A stretch of 64,000 bases of DNA from Chryseobacterium sp. G0162 (GCF_003815715.1 NZ_CP033922.1:1625001-1689000); one strand, 5' to 3'; counted from the stretch's first letter, positions 52,765 to 61,563 are shown. Translations and numbers: made by a program. Notes: generated by a model from the sequence alone, not told the origin.

Positions 52765-53595
52765 TTATAATACTTTGAATTCTAAATCAATGGTTTTACC
52801 GAAGAATTTTTTAGAGATCTTTTCAAAGTTTTTGGTAAGATCCGAAAGGTAGAAATGGTAATTCGGTTTAGGATTATTTTCATTCAGAAGATTGTATTTA
52901 TCAAGAATAATCTTCAGATGATTGGCTACAATATTAGGCGAATCAATCACTCGAACCCTGTTTCCATAATACTGTTTAATCTCATCAATCAACAATGGAT
53001 AATGGGTACAGCCCAAAATTAATGTTTCAATATTTTTCAGCTTATTATTACTCAGATAATTGTAAATAATCGCATGAGTAATCGGATGATTCTTAAATCC
53101 TTCTTCAATAGCCGGAACCAATAAAGGCGTTGCCAATTCATCTACCTTAATCCATTTATTGTGCTTCCTGATACTCTTTTTATACAATCCGGAGTTCACA
53201 GTAGCCTTAGTAGCGATTACTCCAACATTATTATGAATTTCATAAGATACTTTTTCAGCAACGGGATTAATAACGTCTATAACGGGGACTTTCCCTGCCA
53301 CTGACTGCATCACTTCATTCAAAGCATTAGCTGTAGCTGTATTACATGCTATTACAATTGCTTTGCAGTTTTGCTCCAGCAGAAAATTGGTAATCTTTGT
53401 CGAATATTCGATAATCGCTTCTTTCGACTTTTCCCCATAAGGAAGATGCTTGGTATCTCCAAAATAGATAAGGTCTTCATTGGGCAGAAGCCTTTTGATT
53501 TCCTTAGCAACTGTAAGCCCTCCTACTCCGCTATCAAAAATACCGATAGGCTGGCTGCGTGAAAGATGCGAATAATCTTGTTTTTTAGTTTTCAA
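52765..53595 (-). CDS. murI: glutamate racemase
   Basis: Converts L- to D-glutamate for peptidoglycan, 276 residues. Both catalytic cysteines are in context (VIACNTATANAL and ILGCTHYPLL) and the substrate loop FDSGVGGLTV is near the N-terminus. The spacer upstream carries repeats but no clear promoter. Confidence 0.95.
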   Translation of the reverse strand: MKTKKQDYSHLSRSQPIGIFDSGVGGLTVAKEIKRLLPNEDLIYFGDTKHLPYGEKSKEAIIEYSTKITNFLLEQNCKAIVIACNTATANALNEVMQSVAGKVPVIDVINPVAEKVSYEIHNNVGVIATKATVNSGLYKKSIRKHNKWIKVDELATPLLVPAIEEGFKNHPITHAIIYNYLSNNKLKNIETLILGCTHYPLLIDEIKQYYGNRVRVIDSPNIVANHLKIILDKYNLLNENNPKPNYHFYLSDLTKNFEKISKKFFGKTIDLEFKVL

Positions 53596-53654
53596 ATGAC
53601 ACTGAAATTTTATACAAAATTAATGAATTTATATGGTATAATATACTATATAAT

Positions 53655-53733
53655 TAAGAAGCTTCAATGCTGGATGCAACCATCAGCTATATTTTAAACA
53701 TGCCATGCTGAGTAAAGTTGAAGCATCTTGTCA
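53655..53733. repeat. dispersed palindromic repeat (CATGCTGAG...GAAGCATC type)
   Basis: GCCATGCTGAG at about 53702-53712 with TTGAAGCATCTT (53718-53729), and an inverted partial copy AAGAAGCTTCAA (53657-53668). The words resemble a widespread Bacteroidota intergenic repeat whose consensus includes GTCATGCTGAG and GAAGCATC. Confidence 0.55.
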
Positions 53734-53735
53734 TA

Positions 53736-54860
53736 TTACACCATAAATAAGTCTGAGGCAATTCCATCTGCCATAAACCAATGCTTTTCCGGAATTTTCA
53801 GATGATCATTTTCTATGATTAAAATACCTTCTTCCATTTTATGCCTGATCTCATTTTTAAAATGCTCCATGAACCGGTCATCAAACTTTTCTTTTAAGCT
53901 TTTCATATCTACCCCCCAAATGGTTCTCAAGCCTATCATAATCATTTCATTAAACTGATCTTCCTTAGAAAGAATTTCTTCTTCCTTGGCTAGAAGCTTT
54001 GCACCGAGTTTTTTAATGTACTGTTGATTATTAGCTATATTCCAGCTTCTCACATCAAATCCGTTGTAAGAATGTGCGGAAGGGCCAATTCCTAAATATT
54101 CCTGATATTTCCAATAGGCTGAATTATGTCTGGAATAGAATCCAGGTTTTGCAAAGTTTGAAACTTCATAATGCTCAAAACCGTTATCTTTTAAAAAGTC
54201 AGATAGATAATAGAACTCACGGTTCTGCTCTTCTTCTTTCGGACTTTTAACTTTCCCTTTTGATATCCAATTGTCAAGAGCTGTTTTAGGTTCAACTGTT
54301 AAAGCATAAGAGGAGATATGAGGAACTTCCAGAGCAATAGTTTTATGTAAATTTTCTTTCCAGATCTCCAGATTGGAAGTAGGTGAACCATAGATGAGAT
54401 CTATACTTAGGTTTTCAAATCCAAAATCCTGAGCACGTTTGATAGATCCTTCTGCTTCTGAAGCGGTATGAGCACGGTTCATCAGTTTAAGATCTTCTTC
54501 AAAGAAACTCTGGGTTCCAATTGACAATCGGTTAACAGGTGTTCCTGCCAGTTGTTTTAAGAAATTTTTATCCAGATCATCCGGATTGGCTTCCAATGTG
54601 ATTTCAATATCTTTTTCGAAACTAAAACCGTGTAAAACCTCATCAATTAAAGAATTAATTTCATCCACTGAAAGAATAGAAGGAGTTCCGCCTCCAAAAT
54701 AAAGCGATTTTAAGCTTTTACTTTTCAGCTCATGCTTTCTAAGCTGTATTTCCGTTTTCATCGCACGAAGCATTTCATCCTTAAAATTAAGAGATGTTGA
54801 AAAATGGAAATTGCAATAACTACACTTTTGCTTACAGAACGGAATGTGAATATATATCAT
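53736..54860 (-). CDS. hemW: radical SAM heme chaperone HemW
   Basis: A 374-residue relative of coproporphyrinogen III dehydrogenase, of the HemW type that hands heme to target proteins. The radical SAM cluster motif is C9-x3-C13-x2-C16 (FCKQKCSYC), followed by YFGGGTPSIL and LEANPDDL. The sequence is N-terminally compact with no extra cysteine upstream of the motif, which fits HemW over HemN. The ATG lies immediately after a terminator hairpin. Confidence 0.92.
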   Translation of the reverse strand: MIYIHIPFCKQKCSYCNFHFSTSLNFKDEMLRAMKTEIQLRKHELKSKSLKSLYFGGGTPSILSVDEINSLIDEVLHGFSFEKDIEITLEANPDDLDKNFLKQLAGTPVNRLSIGTQSFFEEDLKLMNRAHTASEAEGSIKRAQDFGFENLSIDLIYGSPTSNLEIWKENLHKTIALEVPHISSYALTVEPKTALDNWISKGKVKSPKEEEQNREFYYLSDFLKDNGFEHYEVSNFAKPGFYSRHNSAYWKYQEYLGIGPSAHSYNGFDVRSWNIANNQQYIKKLGAKLLAKEEEILSKEDQFNEMIMIGLRTIWGVDMKSLKEKFDDRFMEHFKNEIRHKMEEGILIIENDHLKIPEKHWFMADGIASDLFMV

Positions 54861-54889
54861 AAAAAAAGCCCTGAAAAAATTCAGAGCTC
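54861..54889 (-). terminator. intrinsic terminator of the porP/sprF gene
   Basis: AGCTCTGA pairs with TCAGGGCT around an A/T loop on the minus strand, then a seven-base U run. The run touches the hemW ATG. Confidence 0.75.
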
Positions 54890-54911
54890 AAATTTATTTA
54901 AATTAAATTGA

Positions 54912-55862
54912 TTAATATCTATATCCTCGAACATTAATAAAGTTATCGAAGTTATACCCAAGTCCGATCATGAAGCTGTTTCCTCCATACGTTTGAATAT
55001 CAGACAAACCTAGGTTATAAGTAGCTCCAATCATGATTTTGTTCAGTCTTACTTTAACAATCGGAGCAATTTCCAATTGCTGGCTGTCAAATCTGTTCTG
55101 AGCCGCTCTATAACTTACCCCTACAGAGAATGCATTCACTTCATTATTGAAGGTAGCCATTAGGTTATAGTCCATTACTCTTGTTGAGTTCGTGTTTAGA
55201 TTAATCATGGCAGCAGGCGTTAGCATGATGTTATCTGCAATATGCCAGTTATATCCTAAGTTTAAGAAAAACTTAATTGGAGAAGGCTCCCATCCGTTAA
55301 CAATAGGTTTATCATTACCTAATGCAATATCATTTACGGAAACACCTCCAAAAAGGTTTCTATAAGTGGCAGCCAAACCGAAGTTAGCATAAGCCATGAA
55401 AATATTCTGCTGATCTCCTTTTACTAAAGGATCTCCCTGCTCTTCAACGTTGATTTTAGTATAATCAAAATTTCTGTTGTACAAACTTACACTTGTACCA
55501 AATGAGAACTGATCTTTTCTGTCTCCTTCACTACTTAGAGGAATAAAATATGAAGCACCCGCCGTAATACCACCCGCAGATTCAGCTCCGTTGCTGTCTC
55601 TGAATATGGTAAGACCAGCACCTACTCTATCGAAAATGTTTGCATTAATTCCCACCGATTGTACATTTGGGGATTCGCTGAATTTTGAAAATTGCTTCTG
55701 ATAAATGGCATTGAGCTGTACGTAGTCTGTTTTACCGTACTGAGCTGGGTTGAACAGGAAATCACCATCCAAAAGATACTGTTGATAATATGGTAGTGAT
55801 TCTTGTGCTTTGTATGCATTTGACAAAAGAGCTAAACATACGATAGCATATAGTTTTCTCAT
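54912..55862 (-). CDS. PorP/SprF-family outer-membrane protein
   Basis: A 316-residue barrel protein of the type IX secretion-associated PorP/SprF family. The signal peptide ends near YKAQ; the mature start LPYYQQYLLDGDFLFNPAQYG is the family signature, and the chain ends in an aromatic strand (INVRGYRY). The longer TTG start at 55880 falls next to the predicted transcription start, so ATG 55862 is preferred. SprF homologues aid secretion of large adhesins; no adhesin gene is adjacent here. Confidence 0.87.
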   Translation of the reverse strand: MRKLYAIVCLALLSNAYKAQESLPYYQQYLLDGDFLFNPAQYGKTDYVQLNAIYQKQFSKFSESPNVQSVGINANIFDRVGAGLTIFRDSNGAESAGGITAGASYFIPLSSEGDRKDQFSFGTSVSLYNRNFDYTKINVEEQGDPLVKGDQQNIFMAYANFGLAATYRNLFGGVSVNDIALGNDKPIVNGWEPSPIKFFLNLGYNWHIADNIMLTPAAMINLNTNSTRVMDYNLMATFNNEVNAFSVGVSYRAAQNRFDSQQLEIAPIVKVRLNKIMIGATYNLGLSDIQTYGGNSFMIGLGYNFDNFINVRGYRY

Positions 55863-55885
55863 AACAAATCTTGATTTCAATTCAA

Positions 55886-55893
55886 CAAATATA
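55886..55893 (-). promoter_or_regulatory. -7 box (TATATTTG) of the porP/sprF gene
   Basis: Exact consensus on the minus strand, 23 bases before ATG 55862. Confidence 0.6.
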
Positions 55894-55913
55894 AAAAAAA
55901 TCTCAATATATTT

Positions 55914-56987
55914 TTAGTTTTCTAAATAAATTCTCCATTTTTTTACAGCATCCTCCATATCTTTGGGCATTGGGCTTTCAAAATATAATTCCTTTTTTGT
56001 TGTGGGGTGTATAAATCCTAGGGTATGTGCATGCAATGCGTGTCTTGGAAGAATTTCGAAAACATTTTTAATAAACTGTTTGTATTTTGGAAGATTCACA
56101 CCTCTTAAAGGCGTATGCCCTTCATAGCGCTCATCATTGAACAATGTATGTCCAATATGTTTGAAGTGTGCTCTAATCTGATGAGTTCTTCCCGTTTCAA
56201 GCTTACATTCTACCCAGGTCATATACTTAAATCTCTCTAAAACTTTATAATGGGTAACAGCATGTTTTCCATGGCTGCCATCTTCGTATACAGACATCTG
56301 CATTCTATTTTTAGGATGCCTTCCGATATGTCCTCTGATGGTTCCCTCTTCTTCCTGAGGATTTCCCCATACAAAAGCCCAATACAGCCTTTTGGTAGTC
56401 CTGTTGAAGAACTGCTTAGCCAGAAAGCTTAATGCATATTCATTTTTAGCCACTACCAGAAGTCCGGAAGTGTCCTTATCAATTCTATGAACAAGTCCTA
56501 CCCTGTCAAGATCAGATTTTGAGCCATTTTTTTCAAAATGAAATGCCAGAGCATTAACTAAAGTTCCATCCCAGTTTCCATGTCCGGGATGTACTACCAT
56601 ACCAGGCTCTTTATCTACAACTACCAGATCATCATCTTCATACACTATATTAATAGGAATATCCTGTGGAATAATTACATTTTCCCTTGGCGGACGGGTT
56701 AGTAGTATTGAGATCTGATCTCCGGGTTTTACACGGTAATTCTGCTTTACTGCAGCACCATTGACTATAACGTTTCCAGCTCTGCAGGTCTGAGAAATTT
56801 TATTTCTTGAAGAATTCTGACGGTGTATTAAAAGAAATTTATCAATTCTTAATGATTCCTGTCCTGGATCAACCGTAATATTAAGATGTTCATATAAACC
56901 TTTGTTTTCCTCATCAATATCGATATTATCAATACTGTTGGAGTCTAATAATTCTTCGTCTAAAAAATCTTCGTTATCTTCTGACAT
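55914..56987 (-). CDS. rluD: RluA/RluD-family pseudouridine synthase
   Basis: Makes pseudouridine in 23S rRNA, 357 residues. An acidic N-terminal extension precedes an S4 domain (RIDKFLLIHRQNSSRNK), and the catalytic domain has the HRIDKDTSGLLVV active-site segment and the GRTHQIRAH motif. The substrate class is inferred from the RluD-like layout; the gene name is provisional. A TTG at 57008 would add seven residues, less likely than ATG 56987. Confidence 0.88.
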   Translation of the reverse strand: MSEDNEDFLDEELLDSNSIDNIDIDEENKGLYEHLNITVDPGQESLRIDKFLLIHRQNSSRNKISQTCRAGNVIVNGAAVKQNYRVKPGDQISILLTRPPRENVIIPQDIPINIVYEDDDLVVVDKEPGMVVHPGHGNWDGTLVNALAFHFEKNGSKSDLDRVGLVHRIDKDTSGLLVVAKNEYALSFLAKQFFNRTTKRLYWAFVWGNPQEEEGTIRGHIGRHPKNRMQMSVYEDGSHGKHAVTHYKVLERFKYMTWVECKLETGRTHQIRAHFKHIGHTLFNDERYEGHTPLRGVNLPKYKQFIKNVFEILPRHALHAHTLGFIHPTTKKELYFESPMPKDMEDAVKKWRIYLEN

Positions 56988-57005
56988 TGTATTTATTTTT
57001 TTACA

Positions 57006-57038
57006 CAAAAGGCTTCAACATTTTGCAGTTGAAGCCTA
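57006..57038 (-). terminator. intrinsic terminator of the PASTA gene
   Basis: AGGCTTCAAC (57010-57019) pairs with GTTGAAGCCT (57028-57037). On the minus strand it is followed by a short T-rich stretch just before the rluD gene. Confidence 0.75.
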
Positions 57039-57060
57039 TATTTTTATTATTAATCTTTAT

Positions 57061-58152
57061 TTATTCTACGACTACTTTCTTAGCCTTTGGCTTTTGAGCA
57101 GGCTGTTGTGTAGAAGTTGAAGCTGCTGGTTTTGCAGTATTTCCGGTAGCAGGCGTACTTGTAGAAGCCTTAGGCTTTTCTGTCCCAGTACTTGCCGGTT
57201 TTGGAGTTGTAGACTGAGGTTTTGGAGTCTCAGTTTTCGGAGCTTCCGTCTTTGGAGTTTCTCTCCTAGGTGCGGGTGCAGGTACTACCGGAGCTTCATA
57301 ACTTGGTTCATGATGAACTTCTTCATATCGTACTGGCGGCAGAGAAGTGTCTACTTTCATACGGTAAATAGAATTCAGCTGTTCCACTTTTGCTCTAAGT
57401 TCTGCCGGGGTTTTCTTACTTGCCCAAAGGTCAATCTGCATTCCCTGGTCACGAACATCACCGGAAGCAGGATCTTGATAATAGATAATATCAGATTCAT
57501 CCTTACCACCATCTTCATGTTCTACCAATCCTACTTCAAACATACTCTTCGTAATGACAGCTCTCGCTTCTTTTACGGAAAGCCCTACTACATTAGGAAT
57601 GGAAATATTTCTCATCGGCCCTGATCCCACCACAACATCAATTACGGAGAATCTAGGAAGACGGGCACCTGGATTTACAGCATTTCCTTTATATAAAATT
57701 CTTAAAAGAGCATCTTTCTGAATACTCGGCTCGTAAATAGTATCGCCAATTTTCAGTCCAACCTGATCCAATCTCTGGAATGCAAGTCCTGAATATTTAT
57801 TGATAACATCCGGAACAGCAATCTGAGCCCATGTTCTAGGATTCACTTTAAGACGCACTGTTCTTCCATCCTTTACACGGGAACCCGGAGCTGGATAGAT
57901 TTGTAAAACCTGAAATGGTCTGTATTTAGGGTCATAATTGGCACTGTCTACTTCATATTCCAACCCTGTATCATCTAATATTTTAACAGCATCATGTACA
58001 GATTTATTAACAACATTAGGAACAGGAATTTCCTGACCGTGATTAGTGTGGTACTCTAACCAACGGAACGTAAGCCATACAAGCCCTACGAAAACACCGA
58101 TTGCCACTACTAAATTGACTAAAACTTTCCAATTGAAAAGTGATTTAAGCAT
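57061..58152 (-). CDS. membrane-anchored PASTA-domain protein
   Basis: A 363-residue protein from ATG 58152. One N-terminal helix (VLVNLVVAIGVFVGLVWLTF) anchors it in the inner membrane. Three extracellular PASTA domains follow (IPVPNVVNKS, IAVPDVINKY and ISIPNVVGLS starts). The last 100 residues are a Pro/Lys/Thr low-complexity tail (ETPKTEAPKTETPKP). It has no kinase domain, unlike PASTA kinases of Gram-positives. A GTG at 58221 lies upstream of the -7 box and is rejected as start. It is divergent from ddl, consistent with a cell-wall role. Confidence 0.88.
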   Translation of the reverse strand: MLKSLFNWKVLVNLVVAIGVFVGLVWLTFRWLEYHTNHGQEIPVPNVVNKSVHDAVKILDDTGLEYEVDSANYDPKYRPFQVLQIYPAPGSRVKDGRTVRLKVNPRTWAQIAVPDVINKYSGLAFQRLDQVGLKIGDTIYEPSIQKDALLRILYKGNAVNPGARLPRFSVIDVVVGSGPMRNISIPNVVGLSVKEARAVITKSMFEVGLVEHEDGGKDESDIIYYQDPASGDVRDQGMQIDLWASKKTPAELRAKVEQLNSIYRMKVDTSLPPVRYEEVHHEPSYEAPVVPAPAPRRETPKTEAPKTETPKPQSTTPKPASTGTEKPKASTSTPATGNTAKPAASTSTQQPAQKPKAKKVVVE

Positions 58153-58178
58153 ACTTAAAAATACTTTAATTATAACCG

Positions 58179-58186
58179 CAAATATA
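58179..58186 (-). promoter_or_regulatory. -7 box (TATATTTG) of the PASTA gene
   Basis: Exact consensus on the minus strand, 26 bases before ATG 58152. Confidence 0.6.
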
Positions 58187-58278
58187 GCTAATAATTTTAG
58201 AATGGACTTTTTATTTAACACAATTCATTTTTGATTTGAAAATTTCCCGATTTCCCGTATTGCATTGCATAAAATGTT

Positions 58279-58286
58279 TAAATTTG
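58279..58286 (+). promoter_or_regulatory. -7 box (TAAATTTG) of ddl
   Basis: Exact consensus, 16 bases before ATG 58303. No optimally spaced -33 TTG is seen. Confidence 0.55.
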
Positions 58287-58302
58287 CCTTAATTGATACT
58301 AT

Positions 58303-59298
58303 ATGGTTATGAATAAAAAAAGTGTTGCCGTAGTAATGGGAGGCTATTCTGATGAATATGTTGTATCCTTAAAAAGCGGACAATTGATCTACGATTCCTT
58401 AGACAGAAATTTGTATGATGTATATAAAGTAGTAGTCCTTAAAGATGAATGGTATTTTTTAGGAGAAAATGATAAAAAATACCCGATCAACAGAGGCGAT
58501 TTTTCTGTCACCTTAGATAATGGAGAAACATTAAAATTTGATGCTTGTTTCAATATCATCCACGGAACACCTGGTGAAAATGGTATTCTTCAGGCTTATT
58601 GGGATGCCATAGGTCAAAAGTACACAGGTTGTGATTTCTACCAGAGTGCCCTTACCTTCAACAAAAAAGATACGCTTGCCGTATTGTCAAAATATGGAAT
58701 TCCATCAGCCAAAAGCATTTATCTGAGAAAAGGAGAAAACATCGATGTAGATAAAATTGTAGAAGAATTAAATCTTCCCCTTTTTGTAAAGCCTAACCAA
58801 TCCGGATCTTCACTGGGAATTTCTAAAGTAAAGGAAAAATCTGAACTCATCGCAGCTACAGAAATTGCTTTCAAAGAAGATGACGAAATCCTGATCGAAA
58901 GTTTCTTAAACGGAATGGAGGTTTCTGTAGGAGTTATCGATTTTAAAGGAGAAACTATCGTTTTAGGAATTACAGAAATTGTTCCAACCAATGAGTTTTT
59001 CGACTATGAAGCTAAATATGAAGGAGCATCTGAAGAGATTACCCCAGCAAGAATTGATGCAGAAACTACAAAAAGAGTAGAAGAAATTTCCAAAAGAGCC
59101 TACAATTCTCTTGGAATGAGCGGATTCTCAAGAAGTGAATTTATTTTAATGGATGGGATACCTTATATGCTTGAAATGAATACCAACCCAGGATTCTCTC
59201 CGGCAAGTATTCTTCCTCAACAGGCCAAACATTATGGAATTTCCATTATGGATCTTTGTGGAAATGAAGTTGAAAAAGCTTTAAATAAAAGAAAATAG
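58303..59298 (+). CDS. ddl: D-alanine-D-alanine ligase
   Basis: Joins two D-alanines for the peptidoglycan stem, 331 residues with the ATP-grasp fold. Visible motifs are VVMGGYSDEYVVS at the start, FNIIHGTPGENG, KPNQSGSSLGISK (ATP lid) and the metal site LEMNTNPGFSPAS. ATG 58309 is an equally possible start two codons later. It is followed by coaD on the same strand. Confidence 0.95.
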   Translation: MVMNKKSVAVVMGGYSDEYVVSLKSGQLIYDSLDRNLYDVYKVVVLKDEWYFLGENDKKYPINRGDFSVTLDNGETLKFDACFNIIHGTPGENGILQAYWDAIGQKYTGCDFYQSALTFNKKDTLAVLSKYGIPSAKSIYLRKGENIDVDKIVEELNLPLFVKPNQSGSSLGISKVKEKSELIAATEIAFKEDDEILIESFLNGMEVSVGVIDFKGETIVLGITEIVPTNEFFDYEAKYEGASEEITPARIDAETTKRVEEISKRAYNSLGMSGFSRSEFILMDGIPYMLEMNTNPGFSPASILPQQAKHYGISIMDLCGNEVEKALNKRK

Positions 59299-59387
59299 AT
59301 CATAAAAGTTAGAAATCAGAGGTTGATGATTGAGCAAAATTTGAAATCAAACCTCCATTGACAACTCAAAATCATAACTCATACAAC
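59299..59387. repeat. phrase-type repeat spacer before coaD
   Basis: Imperfect inverted words GAGGTTGATGATTGAGC and TCAAACCTCCATTGAC are followed by ACAACTCAAAATCATAACTCAT just before the coaD ATG. The style matches the nuo spacers. Confidence 0.5.
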
Positions 59388-59852
59388 ATGAAAATTGCTG
59401 TTTTCCCTGGGTCTTTCGACCCTATCACTTTAGGACATTACGATATTATAGAAAGAGCGGCACCGCTATTTGATAAATTAATTATTGCCATCGGGCAGAA
59501 TTCCCAGAAGAAATATATGTTTCCTCTTGAGAAAAGAATGGAATTCATTCAAAACTCTGTAGCAGAATTCCCCAATGTAGAAGTAGATTCATTCGAAGGC
59601 TTAACAGTAGACTACTGTTTTGAAAAGAATGCTCAATACATTATCAGAGGACTTAGAAATCCTGCCGATTTTGAGTTCGAAAAAGCAATAGCTCACACCA
59701 ACAGAACATTAGCTCATAAAAAATTAGAAACCGTATTCTTATTAACCTCTTCCGGAAAATCATTCATCAGCAGCAGCATCGTAAGGGAAATTATTACCCA
59801 CGGAGGCGAATATGAACTGATGGTTCCCGATTCCGTTAGGGTTGAGAGATAG
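59388..59852 (+). CDS. coaD: phosphopantetheine adenylyltransferase
   Basis: Penultimate step of coenzyme A synthesis, 154 residues. GSFDPITLGHYDII is the nucleotidyltransferase motif, RGLRNPADFEFE binds substrate and SSGKSFISSSIVREI is the second ATP-binding motif. The preferred start is ATG 59388; a TTG at 59358 is inside the repeat spacer. Its stop is three bases from the left arm of the four-helix-bundle cassette. Confidence 0.95.
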   Translation: MKIAVFPGSFDPITLGHYDIIERAAPLFDKLIIAIGQNSQKKYMFPLEKRMEFIQNSVAEFPNVEVDSFEGLTVDYCFEKNAQYIIRGLRNPADFEFEKAIAHTNRTLAHKKLETVFLLTSSGKSFISSSIVREIITHGGEYELMVPDSVRVER

Positions 59853-59854
59853 AT

Positions 59855-60293
59855 ATAATGAGTAATTAGGTAATGAGCAATGAGTAATTTTGATGGTATA
59901 GATTTTAACAAAATTTTCCGTGAAAGGACTAAGAAATTTTCTAATGATATCATTAGAGCATTTTCTCTATTGCCATATTCTGATGATGTTTCAATAATAA
60001 GAAAACAAATTATCAGATCTTCAACTTCAGTAGCTGCTAATTATAGAGCAACTTCAAGGGCTAGATCTGAAAAAGAAAAGCTTGCTAAAATCTGTATTGT
60101 GGTTGAGGAAATTGATGAGACACAACTTTGGCTTGAAATTATTGAAGAACTAGAATATATAAGTCCAGAAAAAATTCTACATTTAAAATCAGAATGTGAA
60201 GAACTTGTAAAAGTGATGGCCAAATATAAATTATCTCAAATTTAAGTGGCATAATTTTTATTATTCATTGCTCATTATTCATTACTCATCATA
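59855..60293. mobile_element. four-helix-bundle cassette bounded by inverted repeats
   Basis: Left arm 59855-59888 and right arm 60260-60293 are reverse complements with about 29 of 34 positions matching (core GTAATGAGCAATGA). They bracket the gene at 59880-60245, with the left arm running over its start codon. The arrangement resembles the intervening sequences found in 23S rRNA genes of some bacteria, in which the same protein family is set inside a base-paired stem. Here it sits between two protein genes. The mobile nature is inferred. Confidence 0.5.
59880..60245 (+). CDS. four-helix-bundle protein (23S rRNA intervening-sequence type)
   Basis: A 121-residue helical protein of the S23/IVP family. 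Characteristic parts are KKFSNDIIRAFSLLP, the QIIRSSTSVAANYRATSRARS segment and the helix EEIDETQLWLEIIEEL with its acidic/aromatic pattern. The family is known from 23S rRNA intervening sequences and as the Avd accessory of diversity-generating retroelements, but neither an rRNA nor a reverse transcriptase is here. The first codons overlap the left inverted repeat. Confidence 0.88.
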   Translation: MSNFDGIDFNKIFRERTKKFSNDIIRAFSLLPYSDDVSIIRKQIIRSSTSVAANYRATSRARSEKEKLAKICIVVEEIDETQLWLEIIEELEYISPEKILHLKSECEELVKVMAKYKLSQI

Positions 60294-60297
60294 ATAT

Positions 60298-60930
60298 ATG
60301 CACGAACAGTTCAATTTTGCCATAGAAGTACTGGGAACCATTGCGTTTTCCATGTCAGGAAGTTTTGCAGCGATGCAGAAACGGCTTGATCCTTTTGGCG
60401 TTCTTATTATTGCCTTTGTTACTTCTGTAGGGGGAGGAACTGTAAGGGATCTCCTGCTGGATATTCCCGTATTCTGGATGCATGATCTTCTGATGTGTGC
60501 CCTGATTATTATCACCAGCGTTATTTCCATGGTATTCAAATCCCTTGAAAAAAACTTTAAGGTCACTTTATTTATCTTTGATAGTTTTGGATTAGGATTA
60601 TTTACTATTATTGGGATTCAGAAAGGACTCAATGTTGGAATCCATCCTCTAATCTGTATTGGATTGGGAACTATTACCGGCTGTTTCGGAGGGATTATCC
60701 GGGATATATTGTTGAACAGAATTCCACTGATCTTTAGAAAAGAAATCTATGCTACAGCATGTATTGTAGGCGGATCTGCATTTTTATTAATGACAAAGTA
60801 TACTCCACTTTCCTACACATTTATACAGATCTTTACCATCTTATTGATTGTAGGGATCAGAACACTTGCCGTTAAATACCATTGGCAGATGCCTAAATTT
60901 TATGGCTACGATCAGACTTCGGAAATGTAA
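60298..60930 (+). CDS. TRIC/UPF0126-family membrane channel
   Basis: A 210-residue inner-membrane protein with about seven helices and the duplicated glycine-rich motif typical of bacterial TRIC channels: VTSVGGGTVRDLLL in the first half and TITGCFGGIIRDILLN in the second. Homologues conduct monovalent cations. The ATG lies four bases after the right arm of the four-helix-bundle cassette. Confidence 0.92.
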   Translation: MHEQFNFAIEVLGTIAFSMSGSFAAMQKRLDPFGVLIIAFVTSVGGGTVRDLLLDIPVFWMHDLLMCALIIITSVISMVFKSLEKNFKVTLFIFDSFGLGLFTIIGIQKGLNVGIHPLICIGLGTITGCFGGIIRDILLNRIPLIFRKEIYATACIVGGSAFLLMTKYTPLSYTFIQIFTILLIVGIRTLAVKYHWQMPKFYGYDQTSEM

Positions 60931-60946
60931 CTCAATGTAAAACAAA

Positions 60947-60977
60947 TAAAAAAGCACCTTATTCAGGTGCTTTTTGG
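60947..60977. terminator. bidirectional terminator between the TRIC and TPR-like genes
   Basis: AAAAAGCACCT (60949-60959) pairs with AGGTGCTTTTT (60965-60975) between convergent genes. Confidence 0.85.
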
Positions 60978-60996
60978 TTTTATCTGTAGTTTCTTA

Positions 60997-61563
60997 CTAG
61001 AACTTACCTCTCTGTCTCATATTAGGATTATGCATATGTTTCTGCATAGTTGGCATTTTCAACTGATCTTTCATCATTTTGATTTGATCGGTCATCATTC
61101 CTGCACTGTCTAGTCTTTTAGCTTCTTCCAGCAATTTTTGCCCTTCCTGCTTTCTTCCTTTAGAAATTGCAGATGCGGCAAGGTTTAAAGTAGCCATTGC
61201 TCTGTCATGCTTCATATTCAAACCGTACTCCAAAGCTTTTTTCATTAAAGGTTCCACTTTTGTAGGATGATCCTGAGCTTGAGTTAAGCCTAATAAATAA
61301 TGGAAGTATCCGTATTGAGTTTTATGAAGTTGTCCTTTATAGTCGGTAATTTTTGATAACCATACTGCAGCTTTTTCCATATTCTGTTTTCTCAATTGCC
61401 AGAATGCCAAAAGAATATACTCGTTTTTAAAGTAAAGTAAAATGGGAAATGCAGCCAAAAGAAAAATAACAATCCCCCATCCAAGATTTCTTGTGAAAAT
61501 CATCATATAAAGTCCCAGAAGGATAAGAAGTGCTGCTACTGCAATTTTTATGTTCTTATTCAT
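60997..61563 (-). CDS. membrane protein with TPR-like helices
   Basis: A 188-residue protein with two N-terminal membrane helices (about 8-22 and 28-42). They are followed by helical repeats resembling tetratricopeptides (ALEYGLNMKHDRAMATLNLAASAISKGRK) and a Met/Lys/Gln-rich tail. No named family is certain. It is preceded by a repeat-like spacer and stands alone. Confidence 0.65.
   Translation of the reverse strand: MNKNIKIAVAALLILLGLYMMIFTRNLGWGIVIFLLAAFPILLYFKNEYILLAFWQLRKQNMEKAAVWLSKITDYKGQLHKTQYGYFHYLLGLTQAQDHPTKVEPLMKKALEYGLNMKHDRAMATLNLAASAISKGRKQEGQKLLEEAKRLDSAGMMTDQIKMMKDQLKMPTMQKHMHNPNMRQRGKF

Noticed and set aside
58153..58221. GTG-started extension of the PASTA protein
   Set aside because: The -7 box at 58179-58186 is inside the extension; ATG 58152 fits the membrane-anchor layout.
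59880..60245. Part of a diversity-generating retroelement (Avd role)
   Set aside because: No reverse transcriptase, template repeat or variable-repeat target gene is in the surrounding sequence.
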